A DNA stretch of 64,000 nt from Albibacterium sp035514885 (GTDB lineage Bacteria > Bacteroidota > Bacteroidia > Sphingobacteriales > Sphingobacteriaceae). The stretch spans positions 1 to 64,000 of the forward strand of contig NZ_DATJCH010000003.1 of NCBI RefSeq assembly GCF_035514885.1, read 5' to 3'. This document shows positions 15,504 to 24,412 of this stretch, piece after piece. The position numbers and the translations under genes are program-made. Below the pieces are notes generated by a model, which did not search any database, was not told where the DNA came from, and saw only the letters and a list, made by a program, of their open reading frames with translations. Position 1 is the first letter of the stretch. Every line of letters begins with the position of its first letter.

Positions 15504-16311
15504 AGATGAGGATATAGAGGGTTTATTAATAGACTTACACCGAGCGCATGGTTATGATTTTTCAGATTATAGCCGTGCATCTATGAAGAGGAGGTTGATT
15601 AGGCTTATAACCATTGATAGGTTTCCAAGCTTTGCAGAATTACACTATCGTTTGATTAACGATAGCTTTTACCTAAGGCGATTCCTAGAAGAAATTACAG
15701 TAAACGTTACAGAGATGTTTCGCGATCCTGAGTTCTTTAAATATCTAAGACAGCATATTATTCCAACCTTAGGCACCTATCCTTTCATTAGAATATGGGT
15801 CGCGGGATGCGCCTCCGGTGAAGAGGCATATTCAATTGCGATTTTACTAAAAGAAGCCAATCTGCTACACAAGAGTTTGATTTATGCTACCGACTTAAAT
15901 CCAAGAGTGCTGGAAAAAGCAAAATCGGGGATTTTTAGTTTAAGATCAATTAAACAATATTCTGAAAACTACCTCTCCAGTGGTGGCTATCAAGACTTTT
16001 CATCTTACTACTCTGCGAAATATGATGTTGTTATATTCAATGAAACACTTCGAAAGAAGATAGTTTTCTCAACTCATAACCTCGTTTCCGACTCCTCTTT
16101 CAACAGCTTTCAATTAGTTTTATGTAGAAATGTACTAATTTACTTTAACACGCATCTACAAGGTCGGGTGTTTGACCTGATAGATAAAAGTTTGGATAAT
16201 CTGGGATACCTGGCGATGGGAACGAAAGAAACCCTTCGCTTTGCCAGCATTTCTCCTAAATACAAACAAGTGGATCCGAATGAAAAGATATGGAGGAAAC
16301 ATGATAGCTGA
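15484..16311 (+). CDS. CheR-type protein-glutamate methyltransferase
   Basis: 275 aa, a normal CheR length. The N-terminal helical CheR_N region (DIEGLLIDLHRAHGYDF...) recognises substrate. The SAM-dependent domain has the glycine-rich motif IRIWVAGCASGEEAYSIAILL (about 101-121), YATDLNPRVLEKA (acidic residue for SAM ribose) and FQLVLCRNVLIYF. In classical systems CheR methylates receptor glutamates with SAM as donor; here no chemoreceptor gene is present, so the target may be the sensor kinase or something encoded elsewhere (inference). It overlaps its neighbours on both sides, so it lies in the middle of an operon. Confidence 0.9.
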   Translation: MEVQIVRDEDIEGLLIDLHRAHGYDFSDYSRASMKRRLIRLITIDRFPSFAELHYRLINDSFYLRRFLEEITVNVTEMFRDPEFFKYLRQHIIPTLGTYPFIRIWVAGCASGEEAYSIAILLKEANLLHKSLIYATDLNPRVLEKAKSGIFSLRSIKQYSENYLSSGGYQDFSSYYSAKYDVVIFNETLRKKIVFSTHNLVSDSSFNSFQLVLCRNVLIYFNTHLQGRVFDLIDKSLDNLGYLAMGTKETLRFASISPKYKQVDPNEKIWRKHDS

Positions 16312-16876
16312 TCTAATTACAATTGGGGGCTCAGCTGGAAGCTTACAGGTTATTCTCGAAATCCTTCCCAAGCTAAGATCCGACCTATCTGTATCAATTA
16401 TTGTTGTCTTTCACAGAAAGTCTGCTCCTAATTCAGAAATGCTGATTAATTTATTAGCTCTAAAAACTACACTTACCATAAAAGAAGCAGAAGATAAAGA
16501 GAAGATAAAGCCAGGTGTAGTATACATTGCACCAGCGGACTATCATTTATTTATAGAAAAGGATCATTCCCTTTCCCTAGATGCCTCAGAGAAAGTTAAC
16601 TTCTCAAGACCCAGCATTGATCTTACTTTTATAACAGCTGCAGATGTCTATCAGAACCGTATGGTTGGAGTTCTTCTATCAGGAGCAAACTCAGATGGAA
16701 TACGCGGGTTAGAAGCCATACAATCTCAAGGAGGCTACTGCATTGCCCAAGATCCACTCAGCTCACAGGTTCCTTATATGCCTGCAAAAGCAATTTCTAA
16801 AAAGGTCGTTGATACGATTGCAACGCCTTCAGAAATTGCACTCTTCATCAACAACTGTAAAACAACATTCCAATAG
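16301..16876 (+). CDS. CheB-type protein-glutamate methylesterase, catalytic domain only
   Basis: 191 aa from ATG 16301; the frame is open further upstream to 16241, but GGSAGS lies at the expected distance from this Met and a GGAGG sits 6 bp before it. The catalytic triad of the CheB fold is visible: S11 (GGSAGS), H38 (VVFHRKSAP) and D132 (LLSGANSDG). The usual N-terminal receiver is absent, so activity cannot be set by phosphorylation of its own domain; the lone receiver at 15117 may do this (inference). It would reverse CheR methylation or deamidate glutamines. It overlaps cheR by 11 bp and ends the cassette. Confidence 0.9.
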   Translation: MIADLITIGGSAGSLQVILEILPKLRSDLSVSIIVVFHRKSAPNSEMLINLLALKTTLTIKEAEDKEKIKPGVVYIAPADYHLFIEKDHSLSLDASEKVNFSRPSIDLTFITAADVYQNRMVGVLLSGANSDGIRGLEAIQSQGGYCIAQDPLSSQVPYMPAKAISKKVVDTIATPSEIALFINNCKTTFQ

Positions 16877-16955
16877 GAATCTGTTTTTATCTTAGATAAT
16901 CATGAGCGTATACATACTTGTTAAATTAATAGATCAACAAATTCTTAAAATTCGT

Positions 16956-16963
16956 TATGTTTG
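16956..16963 (+). promoter_or_regulatory. -7 element for the polyprenyl synthase gene
   Basis: TATGTTTG (TAnnTTTG) lies 33 nt before ATG 16997. Confidence 0.4.
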
Positions 16964-16996
16964 TGCTGAAAATTTTCAAGCATTACCACGCACTCC

Positions 16997-17968
16997 ATGT
17001 TGACACTCGGTGAAATAAGAAAACCCATTGCTGAACAACTTGATCTATTTGAAGGCAAGTTCAGACAGTCCATGCAGAGCTCAGTACCTCTTTTAGATCG
17101 TATAACTCATTATATCGTCAAAAGAAAGGGCAAGCAAATCAGACCCATGTTTGTCTTTTTTGCTGCAGGAAATTGCGGTCTTATTAACGATGCAACACAC
17201 CGTGGCGCAGCACTGGTTGAATTATTACATACAGCAACGCTGGTTCACGACGACGTAGTCGATAATTCCAATGAACGAAGAGGGTTTTTCTCTGTTAATG
17301 CGCTTTGGAAAAATAAAGTTGCTGTACTTGTAGGCGACTTCTTATTGTCAAAAGGGTTAACGCTATCCATCCGAAACAATGATTTCAAGCTTCTTAAGAT
17401 AATTTCTGAAGCAATGGAACAAATGATTGAGGGCGAACTATTGCAAATGGAAAAAGCAAGGCGTCTTGATATTGACGAAGCGGTCTACTTTGAAGTTATT
17501 CGTAAAAAAACAGCCTCTCTAATTGCTTCTTGTTGCGCATGCGGAGCCGCATCCGTAACAACAGACGAAGAAGTTATTCAACGAATGGGTCAACTGGGAG
17601 AAAAAATTGGCATTGCCTTTCAGATCAAAGATGATTTATTTGATTTTGGAATCGATGATATCGGAAAACCTTTAGGGAATGATATCAAAGAGAAAAAACT
17701 AACATTGCCCTTAATCTATGCACTAAAACAAACTAAGAAAGCCGAAAAGCGTTATTTCATTAATTTGGTAAAAAATCATAGTGAAGATTCCAAAAAGGTG
17801 AAAGAGGTAATCGACTTCGTAAAGTCCAGTGGTGGCCTGCAATATGCCCACGAGAAAATGCTGGAATATCAGGAAGAAGCCTTTAAAATATTAAACACTT
17901 TCCCTGAAAGTGAATACCGGACAGGACTTCAACAATTAGTACAATTTACAACAGAGCGCAAAAAATAA
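16997..17968 (+). CDS. Trans-polyprenyl diphosphate synthase (IspB-like)
   Basis: 323 aa. This enzyme condenses isopentenyl diphosphate onto an allylic primer to make the long prenyl chain of respiratory quinones; menaquinone is expected here but chain length is not readable. The first Asp-rich motif is LVHDDVVDNSNERRG and the second is FQIKDDLFDFGID, both Mg2+-pyrophosphate binding. GKQIRPMFVFFAAG is the conserved substrate region near the N-terminus. It is a soluble all-helical protein of normal size. It is followed 4 bp later by the TerC-like gene, so the two probably form an operon. Confidence 0.92.
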   Translation: MLTLGEIRKPIAEQLDLFEGKFRQSMQSSVPLLDRITHYIVKRKGKQIRPMFVFFAAGNCGLINDATHRGAALVELLHTATLVHDDVVDNSNERRGFFSVNALWKNKVAVLVGDFLLSKGLTLSIRNNDFKLLKIISEAMEQMIEGELLQMEKARRLDIDEAVYFEVIRKKTASLIASCCACGAASVTTDEEVIQRMGQLGEKIGIAFQIKDDLFDFGIDDIGKPLGNDIKEKKLTLPLIYALKQTKKAEKRYFINLVKNHSEDSKKVKEVIDFVKSSGGLQYAHEKMLEYQEEAFKILNTFPESEYRTGLQQLVQFTTERKK

Positions 17969-17972
17969 AAAA

Positions 17973-19037
17973 ATGGATTCTTCTTTTCTAACGCATGAAC
18001 TACTTTTCTTTGGTGGATTTTTAATTTTTATCGCCCTAATGCTTGCAATTGACTTAGGTCTCTTCAATAAAAAAAATGAAGCTATCAGCTTTAAAGCTGC
18101 GGCAATAATGAGCACCATTTGGGTAAGTTTCGCACTTATCTTTTATGTTATACTCCGTATTTGGGGAAACGAGTTACATAACGTTCAAGATTTTGAAACT
18201 CTTGTTGCTGTCACAGAAAGGCATATGCACAGCATTCAATTAATTCCGAATGATCTTGCAGCAAGTATACAGATATATAATAATAACCTCGCTCTCGAGT
18301 ACCTAACCGGCTATGTAGTAGAATACGCACTCTCAGTAGATAATATCTTTGTTATGGTATTAATATTCAGCTCCTTTGGTGTTGATCCTAAACATTATCA
18401 CCGCGTACTAGTTTGGGGAATATTAGGCGCTTTGATATTCCGTTTTATCTTTATTTTCTTAGGAGCCGCATTAATTAGCCGATTCGATTGGATTCTTTAC
18501 ATCTTTGGTATCTTCTTAGTTTATACAGGGATCATGATGTTTATCAAAAGAAATGAAGAAGAAACCCTTGATCCGCAAGAGAATAAAATAGTGCGCTTCG
18601 CATCTAAATACTTCTCCGTAACGCCCAATTTCATTGGAGACCATTTCTTTCATCACGTAGATGGGAAAAGGTTCATCACACCATTATTTCTTGTACTATT
18701 GATGATCGAATCAACCGATATCATATTTGCAGTAGATTCTATTCCGGCTATCTTTTCAGTAACACAAGATCCCTACATTGTATTCTTCTCTAATATTTTT
18801 GCTATACTCGGATTGAGATCAATGTTCTTCCTTTTGGTTAATGTAATCCATAAGTTCCATTACTTAAAAGCCGGATTGGCTTTCCTATTGGTATTTATCG
18901 GAGCAAAAATGCTATTACATACACCCTTAGAAAGCATTGGCTTTACAACCTCACACTCGCTAATTGTGATTGTTACGATATTGTTCGGGAGCATTATTTT
19001 ATCACTCATTTTCCCTAAAAAGGAACCGACAAAATAA
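17973..19037 (+). CDS. TerC-family integral membrane protein (Alx-like)
   Basis: 354 aa, about nine hydrophobic helices. Family hallmarks are LTGYVVEYALSVDNIFVMVLIF with acidic residues within the membrane and LLMIESTDIIFAVDSIPAIFSVTQDP, both predicted to line a metal path. TerC/Alx proteins are linked to manganese efflux and metallation of exported enzymes, and to tellurite resistance in some contexts. An insert (about residues 70-105, TERHMHSIQLIPND...) is not part of the conserved core. No ter operon is nearby, so a housekeeping manganese role is more likely (inference). Confidence 0.9.
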   Translation: MDSSFLTHELLFFGGFLIFIALMLAIDLGLFNKKNEAISFKAAAIMSTIWVSFALIFYVILRIWGNELHNVQDFETLVAVTERHMHSIQLIPNDLAASIQIYNNNLALEYLTGYVVEYALSVDNIFVMVLIFSSFGVDPKHYHRVLVWGILGALIFRFIFIFLGAALISRFDWILYIFGIFLVYTGIMMFIKRNEEETLDPQENKIVRFASKYFSVTPNFIGDHFFHHVDGKRFITPLFLVLLMIESTDIIFAVDSIPAIFSVTQDPYIVFFSNIFAILGLRSMFFLLVNVIHKFHYLKAGLAFLLVFIGAKMLLHTPLESIGFTTSHSLIVIVTILFGSIILSLIFPKKEPTK

Positions 19038-19062
19038 CCCTTACAAAGAAAATAAAGAGCTA

Positions 19063-20580
19063 TTAGGAGGACTCTGAGATCATTGTTAAGAGGTCATCCA
19101 GAAAAATGCGATCATTAGACAAGCGTGGGACTTTGTTCTGTCCGCCAAGCTTTCCACGCTTTTTCATCCAGTCATAGAAAGTGCCTTCTTTAGCAATATG
19201 AATGATCGGAGCTTTCAGTGCTAAGTTACTAACTCGTTTTGCATCATAGTCCGAGTTAACCTGCCTTAAGACCTGATCCAACACTTCAAAGAAATGTTGG
19301 GCATTCTCTGGCTGCTTTTCAAATTCTATAATCCATTCATGTGCACCGGCCTCTTTATCCTTGAAATAAACCGGTCCGGCTGTATAATCCTTAACGATTG
19401 CACCTGTTGCCTTACTGGCAGCACGAATTGCATCTTCCGCATTATCTACAATAAGCTCTTCACCAAAAGTATTGATGTATTGTTTGGTCCTTCCACTTAC
19501 CTGAATACGATACGGAGACAGAGAGGTAAACTTCACAGTATCCCCTATCATATACCGCCATAAACCAGCATTAGTAGAAATAATAATAGCATAGTTTTTA
19601 CCGATCTCCACCTCGCTTAAGTTCTTCGTTTTAGGATGCTCATCCAATAAGTTCTCCATCGGGAGAAACTCAAAATAGATACCATAATCCAACATCAGAA
19701 GCATCTCATCCGAATCAGGAAGGTCCTGAATAGCGAAATAACCTTCCGAAGCATTATAGTTTTCCATATAATACATATTTTCAGAAGGTATCAATTGCTC
19801 AAATTGTGCGCGATAGGGTTTAAAACTCACTCCGCCATGAAAGTAGAATTCTAAATTGGGCCATACTTCCAGAAGATTAGACTTTCCTGAAATTTCGAGG
19901 ATACGCTTCGCCAGTACAATATTCCAAGTAGGGACACCCGAAAGGCTGGTAATATTTTCATTCAATGCTAAATGAGCTATTCTTTCTATCTTCTCCTCAA
20001 AGTTAGGATTCAAGGTTAATTCAATATCGGGGAAACGATGATATTCAGCCCAAAATGGAAGATTCTGGACAATGATAGCTGATAGGTCGCCCGAGGAAGT
20101 TTTCCCAATTTCATTAATCTGATGACTTCCTCCCAATACCAAGCCCTTTCCTTCAAAAACAGCATTATCTGGGCGGTTCTGACAGTAAATGCTCAATAAG
20201 TCTTTCCCTCCTGTATAATGGCAATCTTCCAATGCCTCCTCACTAACAGGGATAAACTTACTTCTATCAGCAGTTGTGCCTGACGACTTAGCAAACCATT
20301 TAATAGGAGAAGGCCAGAGTATATTTTGCTCTCCCTTTAACATTCTTTCTATATAAGGCTTTAAGCTATCATAGGTCTGAATAGGTACACGCTCTTTAAA
20401 TACTTCGGAATTACAGATGGACTCATAGTCATATTTCTTACCCCACTCTGTGGCCTGGGCAGCAGATATTAAATCGTGGAGCCACTCTTCCTGAACCTCA
20501 TTTGGATATTTTTTAAACAGCTCAATCTGATGCATGCGCTTCTTCATTATCCATTTCAGAATCGAATTAACAATCGCCAT
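19063..20580 (-). CDS. GH3 auxin-responsive-promoter family protein (acyl-adenylate ligase fold)
   Basis: 505 aa, a full-length member of the GH3 family of ANL-superfamily adenylating enzymes. Visible are the ATP-loop-like AKSSGTTADRSKFIPVS (about residue 90), the YNASEGYFAIQD motif (about 280) and LWRYMIGDTVKFTS (about 340), with a mobile C-terminal domain after SGRTKQYINTFGEEL. Plant GH3 enzymes conjugate amino acids to acyl hormones. Bacterial members are frequent in Bacteroidota but their substrates are not established, so the reaction here is open. It follows lptB and recJ on the minus strand with short gaps, so it is probably in their operon. Confidence 0.9.
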   Translation of the reverse strand: MAIVNSILKWIMKKRMHQIELFKKYPNEVQEEWLHDLISAAQATEWGKKYDYESICNSEVFKERVPIQTYDSLKPYIERMLKGEQNILWPSPIKWFAKSSGTTADRSKFIPVSEEALEDCHYTGGKDLLSIYCQNRPDNAVFEGKGLVLGGSHQINEIGKTSSGDLSAIIVQNLPFWAEYHRFPDIELTLNPNFEEKIERIAHLALNENITSLSGVPTWNIVLAKRILEISGKSNLLEVWPNLEFYFHGGVSFKPYRAQFEQLIPSENMYYMENYNASEGYFAIQDLPDSDEMLLMLDYGIYFEFLPMENLLDEHPKTKNLSEVEIGKNYAIIISTNAGLWRYMIGDTVKFTSLSPYRIQVSGRTKQYINTFGEELIVDNAEDAIRAASKATGAIVKDYTAGPVYFKDKEAGAHEWIIEFEKQPENAQHFFEVLDQVLRQVNSDYDAKRVSNLALKAPIIHIAKEGTFYDWMKKRGKLGGQNKVPRLSNDRIFLDDLLTMISESS

Positions 20581-20589
20581 AGTTGTCCG

Positions 20590-21324
20590 CTAACGTTTTT
20601 TAATTTTTAATTCAAAATGCTGACCCAGATAATACGTTCTTGCCATCTCATTCACGGCTATCTCCTGAGGAGTACCCGTTAGCATAATCCGTCCCTCTGT
20701 TAATAAATAAGCCCGGTCAGTAATGGATAAAGTTTCCTGAACGTTGTGATCTGTTATTAAAATACCAATATTACGATGCTTCAATTTATAAACAATGGTT
20801 TGAATCTCATCCACTGCAATCGGATCTACCCCTGCAAAAGGCTCATCCAGTAAGATAAAATTCGGATTGGCAGCCAAGGCACGTGCAATCTCCGTACGTC
20901 TCCTCTCACCACCAGAAAGCAGGTCTCCGCGATTCTTACGAACTTTATTTAAGCTAAATTCACTGATAAGCTCTTCTAGCTTTGCCATACGTTCCTCTTT
21001 GTCTTTATAGTGAATTTCAAGTACAGCCAGAATATTATCCTCTACAGAAAGCTTCCTGAATACAGACGCCTCTTGAGCCAAATAACCAATGCCCTTTTGA
21101 GCTCTCCGATACATGGCATCGCCGGTAATATCCTCATCTCCTAAAAATACACGGCCTAAAGTTGGTTTTACTAGACCCACGATCATGTAGAAGGAAGTTG
21201 TTTTTCCTGCCCCATTAGGCCCCAATAAACCCACAATTTCTCCTTGCTCAACCTGAAATGAAACATCATCTACAACCTTACGCTGCTTATATTTCTTTAC
21301 TAAATTTTCTGCTCTTAGAATCAT
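20590..21324 (-). CDS. lptB: LPS export ABC transporter ATP-binding protein
   Basis: 244 aa. LptB is the cytoplasmic ATPase of the LptB2FG complex, which extracts LPS from the inner membrane. Walker A is GPNGAGKTTSFYMIVG (about 34), the Q-loop lies at YLAQEASVF, the ABC signature is LLSGGERRRTEIARALA, Walker B is NFILLDEPFAGVDPIAV and the switch His is in LITDHNVQET. The lack of a stabilising membrane partner in cis fits LptB, since lptF/G are usually unlinked; a candidate permease is at 6568-8007. It sits 9 bp after recJ on the minus strand. Confidence 0.95.
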   Translation of the reverse strand: MILRAENLVKKYKQRKVVDDVSFQVEQGEIVGLLGPNGAGKTTSFYMIVGLVKPTLGRVFLGDEDITGDAMYRRAQKGIGYLAQEASVFRKLSVEDNILAVLEIHYKDKEERMAKLEELISEFSLNKVRKNRGDLLSGGERRRTEIARALAANPNFILLDEPFAGVDPIAVDEIQTIVYKLKHRNIGILITDHNVQETLSITDRAYLLTEGRIMLTGTPQEIAVNEMARTYYLGQHFELKIKKR

Positions 21325-21333
21325 ATTATCCCG

Positions 21334-23058
21334 CTAATTTACCGATTCAGTTGAATATTCAGCCATTTTAATTCCCTTAATATTTAATTGAATCTCTCTT
21401 CTATCCCTCCACACATTCTCTTCGATTGAATAACAGATATCAAATGGTAAACCATCGCTAACAAGAGAATACATTTCTGCCAAGCCAAAGCCAATACATT
21501 CAAAAGCAGAAGAAGCGCCTTGAACTACCCGCATCTTTAAATGCCCCTTCCCTACAATACTTGCATAACCTACCAAATTTACTCCTTTACTCAAAAACAA
21601 AGGAGACTCATTTTGTGGTCCAAAAGGTGCAAAACGTTTCAATATCCGGAAAAATTTACCACCTATCTCTTTCAATTCCAAAACTTCATGAATCAATAAT
21701 TCCGGAGTCAATAACTGCATCGGAATATTGGCAGATACTATTTCTTCAAAACGAGTCTGAAATGCACTTACGTTCTCTTCCAACATAGATAAGCCTGCTG
21801 CATACTTATGTCCTCCAAATTGCTCAAAAAGCTCACTGCATTGATTCAGTGCTTCATACAGATCATATCCTAATACAGATCTTGCTGAGCCAGCCACCAT
21901 TCCGTTAGAACGGGTCAATACCACGGTAGGTCTATAATATTTCTCGGTTAAGCGGGATGCAACAATTCCAATCACGCCCTTATGCCAATCTTGCTTATAA
22001 ACAACCGTAGTTTTCCTTTGTCTAAACTCTTCACTTTCATCAATCATAGCAAGAGCTTCTTCCGTAATCTGACTATCAAAGTCTTTGCGCTGACTGTTCT
22101 GTATATCAATCTGTTCACTAAATTGCCTGGCTTCCTCCGCACTTCTTGAAACTAAGAGAAAAACAGCATCACGTGCATGCTTAATTCTACCTGCAGCATT
22201 AATCCGGGGACCAATCTGGAAAACAAGATCGCGCACAGAAAAAACTTCTTTATTTCGTGACAGGGCAATTAAAGCTTCCAATCCCACACAGGGATTGGAA
22301 TTAAATTTTTTAAGACCATAATGAGTAAGAACCCTGTTTTCACCTACTATCGGAACAATATCTGAAGCAATACTAACCGCAACCAAGTCCAGATAACAAT
22401 AAACCTTTTCATCTGAAATCGAATTCCTTTGAGAGAAAGCCTGAATTAGCTTAAAGCCTATTCCGGCTCCCGATAGCTCCTTAAAAGGATAATTACAATC
22501 AATCCGTTTCGGATCTAAAACAGCTGCTGCATCCGGTAATGTATCACTTGGATTATGATGATCGGCAATGATAAAATCAATCTGTTTTGAATGAGCATAA
22601 GACACCTTATCCATTGATTTTATACCGCAATCTAATGCAATAATAAGAGAAAAACCATGTTCATGGGCATAATCAACTCCTGCAGTAGAAATCCCATAAC
22701 CTTCCGCATAGCGATCAGGTATATAAAAATCTATACGATTATAAAATTCTCTGAAAAAACTATAAACCAGTGCAACCGCCGTAGTACCATCTACATCGTA
22801 ATCGCCATAAATTAATATCTTTTCGTTGTTTTCAAGAGCCTTCTCAATTCGTAATATGGCTTTATCCATATCTTTCATTAAAAAGGGATCGTGAAGATGA
22901 TTGAGTTCAGGACAAAAGAAATGCTCGGCATCCTGGTAACTATGAATTTCTCTCTTCGTTAATAAACGTGCTAAAACCCTACTGATACCTAAAGATTTAC
23001 AGAGCTCCTCAACCTTTTCAGGATAAAGCAGAGCCTGTTCTACCCATCTTTTTTGCAT
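21334..23058 (-). CDS. recJ: Single-stranded-DNA-specific exonuclease
   Basis: 574 aa from ATG 23058 (MQKRWVEQALLYPEKV); the frame extends to 23073 but RecJ homologues usually begin at the Met-x-x-x-Trp stretch. RecJ is a 5'-3' single-strand exonuclease for recombinational, mismatch and excision repair. DHH-domain motifs are visible: IYGDYDVDGTTAVALVYSF (about 80), LIIALDCGIKS and FIIADHHNPSDTLPDA (DHH). The DHHA1 part has QIGPRINAAGRIKHARDAV and SRLTEKYYRPTVVLT, and FGGHKYAAGLSM carries the GGH motif. A C-terminal OB fold follows. Confidence 0.95.
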   Translation of the reverse strand: MQKRWVEQALLYPEKVEELCKSLGISRVLARLLTKREIHSYQDAEHFFCPELNHLHDPFLMKDMDKAILRIEKALENNEKILIYGDYDVDGTTAVALVYSFFREFYNRIDFYIPDRYAEGYGISTAGVDYAHEHGFSLIIALDCGIKSMDKVSYAHSKQIDFIIADHHNPSDTLPDAAAVLDPKRIDCNYPFKELSGAGIGFKLIQAFSQRNSISDEKVYCYLDLVAVSIASDIVPIVGENRVLTHYGLKKFNSNPCVGLEALIALSRNKEVFSVRDLVFQIGPRINAAGRIKHARDAVFLLVSRSAEEARQFSEQIDIQNSQRKDFDSQITEEALAMIDESEEFRQRKTTVVYKQDWHKGVIGIVASRLTEKYYRPTVVLTRSNGMVAGSARSVLGYDLYEALNQCSELFEQFGGHKYAAGLSMLEENVSAFQTRFEEIVSANIPMQLLTPELLIHEVLELKEIGGKFFRILKRFAPFGPQNESPLFLSKGVNLVGYASIVGKGHLKMRVVQGASSAFECIGFGLAEMYSLVSDGLPFDICYSIEENVWRDRREIQLNIKGIKMAEYSTESVN

Positions 23059-23065
23059 ATATTTG
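23058..23065 (+). promoter_or_regulatory. Possible -7 element for the metallo-hydrolase gene
   Basis: TATATTTG (TAnnTTTG) lies 10 nt before TTG 23076 and 28 nt before GTG 23094. It overlaps the recJ start region on the other strand. Confidence 0.4.
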
Positions 23066-23075
23066 TAATACAATT

Positions 23076-23897
23076 TTGGTAAATATACGTCATGTGAGTC
23101 GTATTAGCAACGAATCAAAACACACTCTTATGCAAGCTTTCTCATTACATGAAGGATATTATTCGGTAGGAACAGATAAAAAATTCATCCCCTTTGATCC
23201 AAAAACAGATGATAAAAAGGATCGCAAAGGTTCCCTTTTTATTCATGTACAACCCTTCCTTGTTCAACATCATAACGATCTTATTGTAATTGATACTGGT
23301 TTGGGCCAACATCGCAATGGAGAACTTTTAATCCATTCCAATATTCAAAAGGAAGGCTTTGATCCGTCAGATGTTAACCTTGTTCTCATGTCACACCTCC
23401 ACCAGGATCATTCTTCAGGAATGGTTTTTGAAAAGGATGGGAAACTCGAAGTTACATTCCCCAATGCAGAATATATTATTCAACGCCAAGAATGGGAAGA
23501 AGCATACAGCGGAAACTCTTCGTCTTACCGAACAGAAATATTTGATGTTCTACAGCGTAGCGGACAAATTCAATTTGTAGAAGGCAGCGGACAGTTAAAC
23601 GACTATATCCGCTACGAACTTAGTGGCGGCCATACCAAAGCTCACCAGGTCTTTCATATTGAAGGAGATGACCAAGCCATCTTCTATGGAGGTGATGAAT
23701 GGCCCGAGCCCGAGCAAGCTTTGCGTCAGTTTATGGCAAAATATGATTACGATGGTCGCAAAGCCATGGAGCTGAGAGAACAATATGTAAACGAAGCATC
23801 CAAAAATAATTGGAAATGCCTGTTCTATCATGCCAACAACGCGTCAATAGCTACAGTAGCCAAGCAAGATGAAAGCTTTAAAATAATTCCGGCCTAA
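23076..23897 (+). CDS. Metallo-beta-lactamase-fold hydrolase
   Basis: 273 aa from TTG 23076; GTG 23094 or ATG 23130 are equally possible, since the conserved fold begins near MQAFSLHEGYYSVG. The binuclear-zinc motif H-x-H-x-D-H is LMSHLHQDHSSGM, with VIDTGLG before it and the later His/Asp ligands in LSGGHTKAHQVF and FYGGDEWPEPEQ. Members hydrolyse lactones, thioesters or related bonds, and substrate cannot be inferred here. There is no signal peptide. The gene is divergent from recJ and converges on the OsmC gene 20 bp away. Confidence 0.82.
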   Translation: MVNIRHVSRISNESKHTLMQAFSLHEGYYSVGTDKKFIPFDPKTDDKKDRKGSLFIHVQPFLVQHHNDLIVIDTGLGQHRNGELLIHSNIQKEGFDPSDVNLVLMSHLHQDHSSGMVFEKDGKLEVTFPNAEYIIQRQEWEEAYSGNSSSYRTEIFDVLQRSGQIQFVEGSGQLNDYIRYELSGGHTKAHQVFHIEGDDQAIFYGGDEWPEPEQALRQFMAKYDYDGRKAMELREQYVNEASKNNWKCLFYHANNASIATVAKQDESFKIIPA

Positions 23898-23916
23898 GAA
23901 ATAAGCCCCTTAAGAA

Positions 23917-24324
23917 TTACCAGTTAAACTGGATATCCTTTTCTATATCCGGATCCAGACTATAATATACCGGACAAGTTACAGCTGCTTTTTCCAAAAT
24001 GGCTTTTTCTTTATCACTATAGTTTTTCCCTGCAGGAAATGTAAATGAAACATCCAACCTAACGATCCGACGAGGATCTGTGCCCATAACTTTGGTAGTT
24101 TCCAGTTTCGTTCCCTCTATTTCTATCCCATGTGTATTTGCAGCAATACCCATCAATGTTAACATACAACTGCCCAATGCAGTTGCCACCAAATCGGAAG
24201 GCGAAAAAGCTTCACCTTTACCCTGATTATCAACCGGTGCATCGGTAATTATTGAATTTCCTGACTTCAAATGGGTCGCTCTTGTGCGTAATCCTCCTAA
24301 ATATTCATTTCGTATCGTAGCCAT
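23917..24324 (-). CDS. OsmC-family protein
   Basis: 135 aa from ATG 24324 (MATIRNEYLGGLRTRATH); the frame runs on to 24363 but the added residues look non-conserved. OsmC/Ohr-fold proteins reduce organic hydroperoxides with two Cys. The first is in VATALGSCMLTLMGIAANTHG and the second in EKAAVTCPVYYSLDPDI, both at family positions. The GQGEAFSPSDLV-like stretch (GKGEAFSPSDLV here) precedes the first Cys. It appears monocistronic, and no OhrR-type regulator is adjacent. Confidence 0.9.
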   Translation of the reverse strand: MATIRNEYLGGLRTRATHLKSGNSIITDAPVDNQGKGEAFSPSDLVATALGSCMLTLMGIAANTHGIEIEGTKLETTKVMGTDPRRIVRLDVSFTFPAGKNYSDKEKAILEKAAVTCPVYYSLDPDIEKDIQFNW

Positions 24325-24400
24325 AATATAATAATGATGTAATAATTGTGATAAAAAGTTCACTAGGTCTATCTACCCCTCTAAATTACAATATTATCTT

Positions 24401-24408
24401 TACTTTTG
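24401..24408 (+). promoter_or_regulatory. -7 element abutting the lipA start (leaderless candidate)
   Basis: TACTTTTG (TAnnTTTG) ends 4 nt before the lipA ATG at 24413. Confidence 0.5.
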
Positions 24409-24412
24409 TAGT

